Below are positions 25,059 through 34,433 of a stretch of 64,000 nucleotides of DNA, piece by piece. The stretch's first letter is position 1. Each line of letters starts with the position of its first letter. The stretch covers positions 682,001 through 746,000 of the forward strand of contig NZ_JBHULM010000011.1 in the NCBI RefSeq assembly GCF_042684485.1, written 5' to 3'. The notes beneath the pieces are model-generated. The model was not told the origin of the DNA, did not search any database, and saw nothing but the letters and a program-made list of their open reading frames with translations. Made by a program: the position numbers and the translations under genes. Source of the DNA: Oceanihabitans gracilariae (GTDB taxonomy: Bacteria > Bacteroidota > Bacteroidia > Flavobacteriales > Flavobacteriaceae).

Positions 25059-27176
25059 ATGATTTCTTTTATACAAACCAAAACCCAACTACCAGAATCT
25101 TCAATTAAAAATACCATTGCTCTTTTAAATGAAGACTGTACCATACCTTTTATTTCCCGTTATAGAAAAGAACGTACCGGAAATTTAGACGAAGTACAAA
25201 TTGGCGATATTGTAAAATACAAAGAAGAGTTTGAAGCTTTAGAAAAACGAAAAACTGCCATTTTAAAAGCTTTAGAAGAACAAGATGTTTTAACTACAGA
25301 ACTAAAAACTAAAATAGAAAAGGCCCAAGACTTAACCACTTTAGAAGACCTTTACTTACCTTTTAAAAAGAAACGTAAAACAAAAGCTGAAACAGCTAGA
25401 AAAAATGGATTAGAACCTTTGGCAAAAATTATCATGAGCCAAAATGCTTCTAATATAGAAGCCATTGCTTTTAAATATGTAAAAGGAGAAATCAACTCTG
25501 TTGATGATGCTTTAGAAGGAGCAAGACATATTATTGCAGAGTGGATTAATGAGCGTACAGACATAAGAAACAATCTTAGAAACCAGTTGGAGCGTTACGC
25601 AATGATTTCCACGAAAGTGATAAAAACGAAAGAAGAGGAAGAAAAAGCACAAAAATTTAGAGATTACTTTGACTGGGAAGAATCTTTAAACCGAATACCT
25701 TCACACAGATTACTTGCTATTTTAAGAGCAGAAACAGAAGGTTTTATTCGTGTAAAAATTGAAATTGACAAAGAACGTGCTTTACAAAAAATAGAAAACC
25801 GAGTTATAAAATCTAATAATGCTTGTGCAGAGCAAATAGAAATAGCAATAGCAGATGCATACAAACGTTTGCTTTTACCTTCTTTATCTAATGAAGCCTT
25901 ACAACATGCAAAAGACAAAGCAGATGAAGCTGCAATACAAGTATTTGCAAAAAATTTAAAGCAACTTTTATTAGGTTCACCAATAGGTCAAAAACGTGTA
26001 CTTGCCATAGATCCTGGATTTAGAACAGGTTGCAAAGTGGTGTGCCTAGATGCACAAGGACAACTAAAGTACAATGAAACCATCTATCCGCATCCTCCAA
26101 AAAACGATAGTATTGGTGCCATGAAAAAAATTAGCTCTTTAGCAGATGCCTATAAAATTGAAGCTATTGCTATTGGTAACGGAACCGCTTCAAGAGAAAC
26201 CGAAGCCTTGATTAGAAAAATTCATTTTAAAAATGACATTCAGGTATTTGTGGTTAGTGAGGCTGGCGCAAGTATTTATTCGGCATCTAAAATTGCTCGT
26301 GAAGAGTTTCCAGATTATGATGTTACAGTAAGAGGTTCGGTTTCTATTGGTAGACGTTTACAAGATCCTTTAGCAGAGCTAGTAAAAATTGATGCAAAAT
26401 CTATTGGTGTTGGCCAATACCAACATGATGTAGACCAAACCAAACTTCAAAAACAATTAGATGTTGTTGTTGAAAATTGTGTAAATGCAGTTGGTGTAAA
26501 TATCAACACTGCCAGCAAAAGCTTACTAAGTTACGTTTCTGGTATTGGACCAAAATTAGCAGAAAATATTTTTAAATATAGAAATGAAAATGGTGTATTT
26601 GCTTCAAGAAATGAAATAAAAAAAGTACCAAGGTTAGGAAATAAAGCTTTTGAGCAAGGTGCTGCTTTTTTAAGAGTTAAAGATGCCAAAAACCCATTAG
26701 ACAATTCTGCGGTACATCCAGAAAGTTATAAGATTGTACAAAAAATGGCTAAAGACTTAAATACTTCTGTAGAAGATTTAATAGGAAACACAGACTTACT
26801 AAAACAAATAAATTTAAAAAACTACAGCTCTGCAACCATAGGATTATTTACTCTTGAAGATATCATTAAGGAGCTTGAAAAACCTGGTTTAGATATTAGA
26901 GAAGAAGCCAAAGTTTTTACTTTTAATCAAAACATTAAAACCATTAACGACCTTAGAGAAGGTCAATTATTACCAGGAATTGTAAATAATATTACCAATT
27001 TTGGTTGCTTTGTTGATGTTGGTATTAAAGAAAGTGGTTTAATACATGTTTCTAATCTTTCAGACGCTTTTGTAAAAGATGTAAATGAGCATGTGCACCT
27101 TCATCAGCAAATTATTGTAAAAGTTCTTGAAGTCGATGTGGTTAGAAAGCGCATTCAATTAAAACTTCACCATTAA
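25059..27176 (+). CDS. tex: Tex/YhgF RNA-binding transcription accessory protein
   Basis: A 705-residue Tex protein: helical N-terminal region with ISRYRKERTG, the YqgF-like nuclease-fold domain (VLAIDPGFRTGCK), the helix-hairpin-helix repeat (NINTASKSLLSYVSGIGPKLA) and a C-terminal S1 RNA-binding domain (GQLLPGIVNNITNFGCFVDVGI). Binds structured nucleic acid and affects transcription. Length is slightly shorter than the E. coli protein but complete. Confidence 0.95.
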   Translation: MISFIQTKTQLPESSIKNTIALLNEDCTIPFISRYRKERTGNLDEVQIGDIVKYKEEFEALEKRKTAILKALEEQDVLTTELKTKIEKAQDLTTLEDLYLPFKKKRKTKAETARKNGLEPLAKIIMSQNASNIEAIAFKYVKGEINSVDDALEGARHIIAEWINERTDIRNNLRNQLERYAMISTKVIKTKEEEEKAQKFRDYFDWEESLNRIPSHRLLAILRAETEGFIRVKIEIDKERALQKIENRVIKSNNACAEQIEIAIADAYKRLLLPSLSNEALQHAKDKADEAAIQVFAKNLKQLLLGSPIGQKRVLAIDPGFRTGCKVVCLDAQGQLKYNETIYPHPPKNDSIGAMKKISSLADAYKIEAIAIGNGTASRETEALIRKIHFKNDIQVFVVSEAGASIYSASKIAREEFPDYDVTVRGSVSIGRRLQDPLAELVKIDAKSIGVGQYQHDVDQTKLQKQLDVVVENCVNAVGVNINTASKSLLSYVSGIGPKLAENIFKYRNENGVFASRNEIKKVPRLGNKAFEQGAAFLRVKDAKNPLDNSAVHPESYKIVQKMAKDLNTSVEDLIGNTDLLKQINLKNYSSATIGLFTLEDIIKELEKPGLDIREEAKVFTFNQNIKTINDLREGQLLPGIVNNITNFGCFVDVGIKESGLIHVSNLSDAFVKDVNEHVHLHQQIIVKVLEVDVVRKRIQLKLHH

Positions 27177-27248
27177 TTTTTAAAACAAAAAAAACAAGGT
27201 TTATATTACAAAATTTACCGTTAATGTGTTATATTCGCACTTTGTCGA

Positions 27249-27330
27249 TTAAATGTTTGACAAAAAAACACATTTTCCCTAACCAAAGCTTTTAAATGTT
27301 TAACAAAAAGCAATTTTCATTAAACATTTA
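27249..27330. repeat. Direct and inverted repeats before the lipocalin-like gene
   Basis: TTAAATGTTTGACAAAAA (27249-27266) recurs as TTAAATGTTTAACAAAAA (27292-27309), one mismatch, centres 43 bases apart; TAAACATTTA (27321-27330) inverts the second copy. The spacing of about four helical turns suits cooperative binding of a regulator. No other copy was noticed. Confidence 0.45.
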
Positions 27331-27424
27331 ATAAAAACATTTTTTAAACTATCAAATTACTAGAAAAAGGGGTCTGGTTTTTTAATAATTTAAATGTTGT
27401 TACTGCTAGTAAATGAATAGCAAA

Positions 27425-27901
27425 ATGATTAAAAAACTAATCTTCATTCCCTTAACATGCCTTGTATTATGTGCATTCAAGCCATCTAATAATACAGCTT
27501 CAGAAAGAATACTTAAAGACTACTGGTTACTAGATAAAGTATCTTACGTTGAACCAGATTTTTATGATAGAATTACGCTTTTTAATGATGTAACTAATTT
27601 TTGTTTTGAACAAAGCCTTTGGAGGTTTAGTGAATTAAACAACACAGGAACCTACGCTATAAATGATCTTTATTGCTCCTTCGGAAAAAGAAACATATCT
27701 TTTGATATTAGTAAATCTTCAAAGCAAGAAGGTCAGTATGACGTTGTTTTAAAAACACTAAAAAACAATGGAGAAACAGAAAGCTTTAAAATTAAAATAA
27801 CTAAAATTTCTGATAACACCATGCAATGGAACCATACTGCTTGGGTAAATAACGAACCTCATACACTTAAAATGAATTTTGTTAAAAAGCAAGCGCTATA
27901 G
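27425..27901 (+). CDS. Secreted lipocalin-like protein, paralogue of 23695
   Basis: A 158-residue exported protein. An alternative ATG at 27413 would add four residues. The N-terminus is hydrophobic; LVLCAF does not fit a good lipobox, so export by signal peptidase I is likelier, unlike its lipoprotein paralogue. The body follows the paralogue closely (DYWLLDKVSYVEPD, YDRITLFND, GTYAINDLYCSFGKRN, TMQWNHTAWV). A 236-base gap with repeats precedes it, so it has its own promoter. Function unknown. Confidence 0.78.
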   Translation: MIKKLIFIPLTCLVLCAFKPSNNTASERILKDYWLLDKVSYVEPDFYDRITLFNDVTNFCFEQSLWRFSELNNTGTYAINDLYCSFGKRNISFDISKSSKQEGQYDVVLKTLKNNGETESFKIKITKISDNTMQWNHTAWVNNEPHTLKMNFVKKQAL

Positions 27902-27995
27902 ACTTACCTTGCGTTTCTGTACAACATTACATTGAAGTAACTCATTTGTAAAATAGACAAAAAAAGCACCTTTTCCTAACAAGAGTTTTATAGGT

Positions 27996-28664
27996 TTAGG
28001 TATTCAAAATATGGGTTAAGGCTTCTCTAGACTCACTACCATAAATACCATCCACTGTTATAGCATTATCTTTTTGAAATTCTAAAAGAGCTGTTTCTGT
28101 TTTTGGTCCAAAAATACCATCAGCAGTTCCTGTTAAGTAATTTAGCTTTATTAATATCTGCTGTAAAAGCTTCACTGTATCACTACTATCTCCTTTTCTT
28201 AAATATCCTGTTGGTATTTCTAAATCATCATCTAGATTATCTGTTAAACTTCTAAATTCAATAATGCGATCTAAAGGAAACGTTTGAATATTCACTTCGT
28301 CATTTTGATTTCCGCCAAGACAATAAATAGACTTTCCACTTTTGGTGTAACCCAGAAAAAAACCAACATGCCCAAAAAGGCTATTAATATCTGTACGCCA
28401 AAAAACAACAATATCTCCTGGTTGTGGCCAAGTCGTTTTTTTACCAACCTGCAACCAACTTCTGGCCATTGCGCTATTAGACATTTCTAAATTTGCCTGT
28501 AAAGCAACCCAATTTGCAAAAATACTGCACCAAGCAACCTCATCATTACCAAAATCTAAACCTGTCATTTCTTGGTATTCTAAAATACGCTCGTTATGAG
28601 CAGAACCACTAATTTCTTTTTGGCCTAATTCGCCAAATGCAATTTTTAAAGTATCACCTAACAT
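27996..28664 (-). CDS. CHAP-like amidase with peptidoglycan-binding domain
   Basis: A 222-residue protein without signal peptide. Residues 1-140 match the TIGR02594/CHAP-NlpC type: AWCSIFANW holds the catalytic cysteine and FGHVGFFLGY the histidine. Residues 160-220 are a PG_binding_1 domain (KGDSSDTVKLLQQILIKLNY, GIFGPKTETALLEFQ). Such proteins cut cell wall or act as phage-derived or secretion-linked lysins; lack of a leader suggests release by another route. It faces away from the alginate locus. Confidence 0.82.
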   Translation of the reverse strand: MLGDTLKIAFGELGQKEISGSAHNERILEYQEMTGLDFGNDEVAWCSIFANWVALQANLEMSNSAMARSWLQVGKKTTWPQPGDIVVFWRTDINSLFGHVGFFLGYTKSGKSIYCLGGNQNDEVNIQTFPLDRIIEFRSLTDNLDDDLEIPTGYLRKGDSSDTVKLLQQILIKLNYLTGTADGIFGPKTETALLEFQKDNAITVDGIYGSESREALTHILNT

Positions 28665-28785
28665 ATATATATAATTTAAACGTTTTTTAAGCTGCTATTA
28701 AAAAGTTAGGGAAAGAAATTTCTTTAATAAATTTAATAAAAAAAGGTATTACAAACTGCTTAATTGTAAATTTTATTAATAATTA

Positions 28786-28816
28786 TTTGCGAATTAAATA
28801 AATATCTCTATTTTTG
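28786..28816 (+). promoter_or_regulatory. Promoter of PL6-1, -33 TTTG and -7 TATTTTTG
   Basis: TTTG, a 19-base spacer and TATTTTTG: a full match to the Bacteroidota promoter. The -7 box runs into the operator, so bound repressor would block polymerase. Confidence 0.75.
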
Positions 28817-28840
28817 GTAAACCAATCTGGTTAACCAATT
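28814..28840. promoter_or_regulatory. Alginate operator, copy 1
   Basis: A 27-bp site made of TTGGTAAACCAA and TGGTTAACCA palindromes whose centres are 13 bases apart. Identical in 27 positions to the copy before susC. The TGGT...ACCA half-sites fit a FadR-type GntR protein such as the one encoded at 46247. Confidence 0.8.
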
Positions 28841-28999
28841 TGTATTTCTATTGATTTTTTTCAAAACCACAACAACTTAAAACAAATGGTTTTTTAAAAA
28901 TTATTCTAAACAAGAAAACAATAAAATACGCACAAATACTAGTGCTTTACTTGTGTAAAAGAGTAAAATTTTAAGCGTTAGAAACTAAATAATAAAACT

Positions 29000-29040
29000 A
29001 AAAAGGTCTTTAAAAAACAAAAGCCCTTTTTTCTTTTTTA
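29000..29040 (+). terminator. Terminator-like hairpin in the PL6-1 leader
   Basis: Stem AAAAAGG-x-CTTT / AAAG-x-CCTTTTT with one mismatch and an eight-base loop, then a T-rich tail, ending 25 bases before the ATG. It lies downstream of the promoter and operator, so it would attenuate the gene rather than end an upstream one. Confidence 0.6.
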
Positions 29041-29064
29041 AAACAACAACCTAATTCATTAGTT

Positions 29065-31392
29065 ATGAAAAAAACAGTTTGTATTCTATTTTTATCCATA
29101 CTGCTTATAGCTTGTAAAGAAGAAACAAAAAACAACTTTATTAAAGTAACTAATATTGAAGAACTAAATACTGCAATTAATCAAGCCAATCCTGGAGACA
29201 ATATTGTTTTAGCTAATGGTATTTATAAAGATGTTGAAATTAATTTTAGAGCAAAAGGAACCAAAGAAAACCCAATTACTTTAAAAGCAGAAACAGCTGG
29301 AAAAGTAAGCATTGAAGGACAATCTTATTTAAAATTTGGTGGTGAATATTTAGTAGCGGAAGGTTTACATTTTAAAAACGGTTTTTCACCTTCAAGCGCA
29401 GTAGTAGATTTTAAAATAAGCAATAAAGATACACTTGATGAAATAGCATACCATTGTAAGTTAACCAATTCTGTTATTGAAGATTTTAACAAACCTAAAC
29501 GAGATAACAGCGATTTATGGGTACAATTTTGGGGAAGAAACAACGAGCTAAGCAATTGCTACATTGCAGGAAAAACAAATAGAGGTCCTACAGTAAGAGT
29601 AAGCATTGAAGGTATTGAAAGTATTAATAATTACCATCAAATAATTAATAATCATTTTGGTCCACGACCTGTAAAAGGAGGTCCAAGCGGAGAAACCATT
29701 CAACTAGGAAACAGCTACACTTCTATGTCACCAAGTCATACTTTGGTTGCAAATAACCTATTTGAAGAATGCAATGGTGAAGTAGAAATTATTTCTAGTA
29801 AAACCAACTTTAATGAGTTTAGAAACAATGTGTTTTACAAAAGCGAAGGCTCTTTAGTTACGCGTCATGGTAATTATAGCATTATTGATGGCAACTATTT
29901 TATAGGAGATGGTATCAATAAAAACATTGGCGGAATTCGTATTATAAACACAGGACATTGGGTTACCAATAACTATTTTTTCAACTTAATAGGAACCAGT
30001 TTTAGAAGCCCTTTAGCTGTAATGAATGGTATACCTAAATCGCCTTTAAACCGTTACAACCAAGTAACAGATGTAGTAGTCGCTTACAACACGTATGTAA
30101 ACTGTAGTTCGCCTTGGCAATTTGGTGTAGGTACTAACATTGCACAAGCAGACGTTTTACCAAAATCTGAAATACGATCTGCAAGAGCCATTAGAACAAC
30201 ACTTGCTAATAATGTGATCTATAACCAAAAAGGCTTAGAAAATATTGTTATAGAAAATGATAAAGCAGATGGTGTTACTTTTAAAAGCAACATTGTTGAC
30301 AATCAAGGTTTAGCTTTTCCAGATTTTAATGGTGGCATTATTGCTTTGTCTTTAGAATTAAAAAAAGTATCCGATAATATTTTTATTCCAACAGGAATTC
30401 CTTCAGAAATAAAAGCTTTTAATGGTTTCGACTTTAATACTATTAAAACCGATTTATTTGGTAATTCAAGAAAAGACAGCAACACCATAGGTGCTGTTGT
30501 AAATGCAGATGTTGCCAACCCAAATATTTTAGACAAGTCAAAATATGGTACCTCTTGGTTTTCTAACATTGCAGAAACTAAAGACCCAACAACACATATT
30601 GTAACTAAAGCAGAAGATTTACAAACTAAAATAAACCAAGCGAATAATGGTGATATTATCGCTGTAGCGGAAGGTGTACATACACTAAACAAATCTTTAG
30701 TTATCGATAAAACCATAACTATTCAATCTCAAGATAACACAAAAGCGCAACTGGTTTATTCTGGCGAAGCAAACACACCATTATTTTCATTACAATCTAA
30801 AGGAAAACTAAGCCTTAACAACCTTATTCTACAAGGAAACAATTCTAATTATGCGTTTGCTAGCTTAAAAGAAAATATGGCAAACCACTTTGGCTTAACA
30901 GTTTCTAATACAGAAATCAGCAATTTTAATTATGTTTTAAAAGTGTATAAAGAATCATTTTCAGAGCGTATTACCTTTGAAAACACTTCTATTTCCAGCT
31001 GTGAAAATGGTATAGAGTTATCTGAAGAAACCAATGATAAAGGCGATTATAATACAGAATATTTAACCATTAAAAACTGTAACTTCAATAACGTAAAACA
31101 AAACGTTGTAGATTATTATAGAGGTGGTTATGATGAGTCTACCATTGGCGGAAACCTATTAATAACCAACAGTACATTTACTAATTGTGGCGCAAATGAA
31201 AGAAATAAAAGACTGCTAAACCACAACGGAATTGTAAATGTAACGATTAGTAACAATACGTTTAAAAACAACAACGTACAATTTGTTTCTATACTTTGGG
31301 GAGCAAAAAACAATGTAGCATCAAACAACACAATAACTAATTCTGGACAAATCAAAACCGAAGAAAACTTAGTGATGAAGTTAATGTACTAA
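29065..31392 (+). CDS. PL6 alginate lyase, lipoprotein (copy 1)
   Basis: A 775-residue lipoprotein (LIAC followed by KEE, a surface-export-type sequence). Residues about 25-480 are a right-handed beta-helix of the chondroitinase-B/PL6 type; residues about 510-775 form a second, smaller beta-helix, as in two-domain PL6 enzymes. Catalytic set visible: E239-x-E241 for calcium, K246 as base and R267-H268 as acid region. It cleaves alginate by beta-elimination, probably at guluronate-containing links. First gene after the operator-controlled promoter. Confidence 0.9.
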   Translation: MKKTVCILFLSILLIACKEETKNNFIKVTNIEELNTAINQANPGDNIVLANGIYKDVEINFRAKGTKENPITLKAETAGKVSIEGQSYLKFGGEYLVAEGLHFKNGFSPSSAVVDFKISNKDTLDEIAYHCKLTNSVIEDFNKPKRDNSDLWVQFWGRNNELSNCYIAGKTNRGPTVRVSIEGIESINNYHQIINNHFGPRPVKGGPSGETIQLGNSYTSMSPSHTLVANNLFEECNGEVEIISSKTNFNEFRNNVFYKSEGSLVTRHGNYSIIDGNYFIGDGINKNIGGIRIINTGHWVTNNYFFNLIGTSFRSPLAVMNGIPKSPLNRYNQVTDVVVAYNTYVNCSSPWQFGVGTNIAQADVLPKSEIRSARAIRTTLANNVIYNQKGLENIVIENDKADGVTFKSNIVDNQGLAFPDFNGGIIALSLELKKVSDNIFIPTGIPSEIKAFNGFDFNTIKTDLFGNSRKDSNTIGAVVNADVANPNILDKSKYGTSWFSNIAETKDPTTHIVTKAEDLQTKINQANNGDIIAVAEGVHTLNKSLVIDKTITIQSQDNTKAQLVYSGEANTPLFSLQSKGKLSLNNLILQGNNSNYAFASLKENMANHFGLTVSNTEISNFNYVLKVYKESFSERITFENTSISSCENGIELSEETNDKGDYNTEYLTIKNCNFNNVKQNVVDYYRGGYDESTIGGNLLITNSTFTNCGANERNKRLLNHNGIVNVTISNNTFKNNNVQFVSILWGAKNNVASNNTITNSGQIKTEENLVMKLMY

Positions 31393-31426
31393 CATAAGTT
31401 TCACCTAACAAACATAAACGCTTAAC

Positions 31427-32473
31427 ATGAAAAAAACACTATTTACAGTCTTTACATTTTTACTTATCGTTGCTTGTAAAAACAATACAAATACAGAGAC
31501 TACTGTAAAAAATGAAACAGCAAAGAAAGCCAAGTATCCTAGTGATGTTATTCCGTTTATGGATGAGTGGAAAATTCTTTTAGGAGACGGAACTTATGAA
31601 GATTCATTAGTTAATTATGCTAAAGAAGATTTCTTTTATGTAGCACATGAAAACAATACAGATTGGGTAGTGTACAAAACACCAAATTCAGGAATCACAT
31701 CGCGTACATCAAGCAATACAAGAACAGAATTAGGTCAGAAAAAACACTGGATTCCAGAAGTTGGTGGTAAACTAACAGGAACATTAAAAGTACAGCACGT
31801 TTCTACTTCTGGTGACGCTAGAGTTGCAGCATCTTACTCTGTAGTAGTTGGTCAAATTCATAGTGATGAAGGTCACGAAAACGAACCTATAAAAATCTTC
31901 TACAAAAAATTCCCTGGACACACTAAAGGTTCTGTATTTTGGAATTATGAAATTAATACAGATGGTGAAGACAACTCTACACGTTGGGATTACTCTACTG
32001 CAGTTTGGGGAAATGATATGTCTGTTGTTGGTACAACTCCTAACACCTATCCTGAAGAACCAAAAGATGGTATTGCTTTAGGCGAAACCTTTAGTTACGA
32101 AATAAACGTATACAAAGGTATCATGTATCTTACCTTTACAAGTGAAGGACACGAAACGGTAAAATTCACCAAAAACTTATTACAATCAGACTTTACTACT
32201 AAAAAAGATATTCCAGAACAAATCTGGAAACTATACGCTGCCATTAGTCGTGATGGTGTAGAACGTGACAGCGCTTATGCTGGTGAAATAAACTTCTTTA
32301 AACAAGGTGCTTACAACCAAACCAATGGTAAAAACCCAGAAGAAAACATCGTGTGGTATACAGGTTCTGAAACTTACAATGGAGATATCGCCAAACAATA
32401 CGCAAACGGTTGTTATGCCGAAGTATGGTTTAAAGAGGCTACAGTAGGAGAAGGTACAAACCCTAATGAATAA
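31427..32473 (+). CDS. PL7 alginate lyase, lipoprotein
   Basis: A 348-residue lipoprotein (lipobox IVAC) with a single alginate_lyase2 jelly roll. The three family motifs are present in variant form: SNTRTELG for RxExR, GQIH (catalytic histidine strand) and NFFKQGAYNQ for YFKAGxYNQ. Depolymerises alginate outside or on the cell surface; whether endo or exo cannot be told by eye. It sits 34 bases after PL6-1. Confidence 0.92.
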   Translation: MKKTLFTVFTFLLIVACKNNTNTETTVKNETAKKAKYPSDVIPFMDEWKILLGDGTYEDSLVNYAKEDFFYVAHENNTDWVVYKTPNSGITSRTSSNTRTELGQKKHWIPEVGGKLTGTLKVQHVSTSGDARVAASYSVVVGQIHSDEGHENEPIKIFYKKFPGHTKGSVFWNYEINTDGEDNSTRWDYSTAVWGNDMSVVGTTPNTYPEEPKDGIALGETFSYEINVYKGIMYLTFTSEGHETVKFTKNLLQSDFTTKKDIPEQIWKLYAAISRDGVERDSAYAGEINFFKQGAYNQTNGKNPEENIVWYTGSETYNGDIAKQYANGCYAEVWFKEATVGEGTNPNE

Positions 32474-32485
32474 AAACAGAAAACA

Positions 32486-34369
32486 TTGAAAAAAGTAATA
32501 TTTGTAATGGGAGTTTCTGGTTGTGGAAAAAGCACAATAGGAAAATTACTTGCTAAAGATTTAAACGTTCCTTTTTTTGATGGGGACGATTTTCATCCAG
32601 AAAGCAACATTACAAAAATGTCTAGTGGTCAATCTTTAAATGATGAGGATAGACAAGGTTGGCTGGAAACCTTAAACCAATTAGCTAAAAAGCAGCTTGA
32701 AAAAAATAGCTGCGTTATTGTATGTTCTGCTTTAAAACAAAAGTATCGTGATACTTTAAGCAATAGCATACAAAAAGATACAGAATGGATACATTTAGCT
32801 GGTACTTTTAATCAAATTTTTGAAAGACTAAACAATAGAGCAAATCATTTTATGCCTTCTAAATTGTTAAAGTCGCAATTTGATACTTTAGAAAATCCTA
32901 AAGACGCTATACAAGTAGATATTAGCTTAACACCAGAAGAGATTATTAAAAAAATAAAACAAGAACTAATGAATACTTCAGAATTTGGATTATTTGGCTT
33001 AGGAGTAATGGGAAAAAGCCTATGTAGAAATTTAGCAAATAACGGATTCAAAATATCTATGTTTAATAGACATGTTTCTGGTATTGAAGAAGATGTTGCC
33101 AAAAATTTTAAAGCGCATTATCCAGAACTTTCACAAGCTGCTGCCTTTGATGATATCGCTTCTTTTGTAAACTCTTTGCAACAACCAAGAAAGATAATGC
33201 TTATGGTGAATGCAGGAAAAACAATAGATTACGTAATTGAAGACTTATTACCACATTTATCAGAAAATGATATTTTAATTGATGGCGGAAACTCTAACTA
33301 CAAAAAAACCAAAGAGCGTTTTGATTATTTAAAAACTAAAGGCGTTCAATTTATTGGTACAGGAGTTTCTGGTGGTGAAGAAGGCGCTTTAAAAGGTCCT
33401 TCCATCATGCCAAGTGGAAATCCTGATGCGTACCAAAAAGTAGCTCCTTTTTTAGAAACTATTGCTGCTAAAGACAAGAACAACTTACCTTGCTGTACTT
33501 ATGTTGGTCCAGAAGGTAGTGGTCATTTTATAAAAATGGTGCACAATGGTGTAGAATATGTAGAAATGCAACTATTAGCAGAAGTGGCAACTATATTAAA
33601 AGCTTTAGGTCAAAATCCTGATGAAATTTCCAACACATTAGAGACCTGGAAAGACAGCGCAAGTAGTTATTTATTAGAAATTACTACTGCTATTTTTAAA
33701 AAGAAGGAAGGTGACGATTGGCTAGTAAATAAAATACTAGACAAAGCAGGAAATAAAGGAACTGGTAACTGGACAACCATTGCATCTGCAGAACTTGGTG
33801 TACCAAGTACACTAATTGCTTCTGCCCTATTTTCACGCTATACTTCTTTTTATAAAGAAGAACGCCTAGAACTACATACACACTTTGAAAAAACAATTAC
33901 TTCCCAATTACAAATTAGTACAAAAGACGTTTTAGAAGCTTATCAATTTGCAAGAATTATAAATCACTATCAAGGTTTTAAATTAATAGATGAAGCTTCC
34001 AATAAAATGGAATGGAATTTAAACCTAAGCGAAATTGCTAGAATATGGACCAACGGTTGCATTATTAGATCAACCTTAATGGAAGAATTGGTAGACATCT
34101 TTAAAGATACCACCAACATTTTAACCAATCCGCAATTAATAGCGCTTGTAAATCAATACAAACCTGCTACTAAAAAGGTAGTCTCGCAATGTGTACTTAA
34201 TGACATTACAAGTCCTGCTTTAGCAGAAGCTATTCAGTTTTTTAACGGAATAACTACAGCCTACGCCTCAGCCAATGTCATTCAAGCACAACGTGATTAT
34301 TTCGGTGCACACACCTACCAAAGGCTTGATGACACATCAGGAAAAAGCCATCATACCAACTGGAACTAA
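32486..34369 (+). CDS. Fused gluconokinase / 6-phosphogluconate dehydrogenase
   Basis: A 627-residue fusion starting at TTG 32486. Residues 1-160 are a GntK-type kinase (P-loop MGVSGCGKST, residues 8-17; FHPESNITKM; LKQKYRD). Residues 162-627 are 6-phosphogluconate dehydrogenase: GLFGLGVMG, DGGNSN, GGEEGALKGPSIMPSG, the catalytic HFIKMVHNGVEY. It would turn gluconate into ribulose-5-phosphate in two steps. M162 is an ATG at 32969 right at the junction, where a separate start could lie. Both active sites look intact. In the alginate locus it may handle sugar acids linked to uronate breakdown. Confidence 0.9.
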   Translation: MKKVIFVMGVSGCGKSTIGKLLAKDLNVPFFDGDDFHPESNITKMSSGQSLNDEDRQGWLETLNQLAKKQLEKNSCVIVCSALKQKYRDTLSNSIQKDTEWIHLAGTFNQIFERLNNRANHFMPSKLLKSQFDTLENPKDAIQVDISLTPEEIIKKIKQELMNTSEFGLFGLGVMGKSLCRNLANNGFKISMFNRHVSGIEEDVAKNFKAHYPELSQAAAFDDIASFVNSLQQPRKIMLMVNAGKTIDYVIEDLLPHLSENDILIDGGNSNYKKTKERFDYLKTKGVQFIGTGVSGGEEGALKGPSIMPSGNPDAYQKVAPFLETIAAKDKNNLPCCTYVGPEGSGHFIKMVHNGVEYVEMQLLAEVATILKALGQNPDEISNTLETWKDSASSYLLEITTAIFKKKEGDDWLVNKILDKAGNKGTGNWTTIASAELGVPSTLIASALFSRYTSFYKEERLELHTHFEKTITSQLQISTKDVLEAYQFARIINHYQGFKLIDEASNKMEWNLNLSEIARIWTNGCIIRSTLMEELVDIFKDTTNILTNPQLIALVNQYKPATKKVVSQCVLNDITSPALAEAIQFFNGITTAYASANVIQAQRDYFGAHTYQRLDDTSGKSHHTNWN

Positions 34370-34390
34370 AAAAAGAACCCACTAAACAAC

Positions 34391-34424
34391 AAACAAACAA
34401 ACAAACAAACAAACAAACAAACAA
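34391..34424 (+). repeat. Tetranucleotide repeat (AAAC)8
   Basis: At least eight perfect AAAC units, between the fused gnd gene and the Nramp-like permease, ending nine bases before the permease ATG at 34434. Such repeats change length by slippage. Confidence 0.9.
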
Positions 34425-34433
34425 GCTCATATT

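Larger units (their letters stand above)
28665..29064 (+). other. 400-base regulatory region of the PL6-1 gene
   Basis: Non-coding. It holds a promoter with TTTG at 28786-28789 and TATTTTTG at 28809-28816, the operator at 28814 and a terminator-like hairpin at 29000. No small open frame of interest was seen. Confidence 0.7.

Noticed and set aside
30303..30716. 137-codon reverse frame in the PL6-1 gene
   Set aside because: Shadow of the PL6 coding frame; composition is typical of antisense frames.
34391..34424. Possible CRISPR-like array
   Set aside because: Simple AAAC tetranucleotide repeat without spacers.
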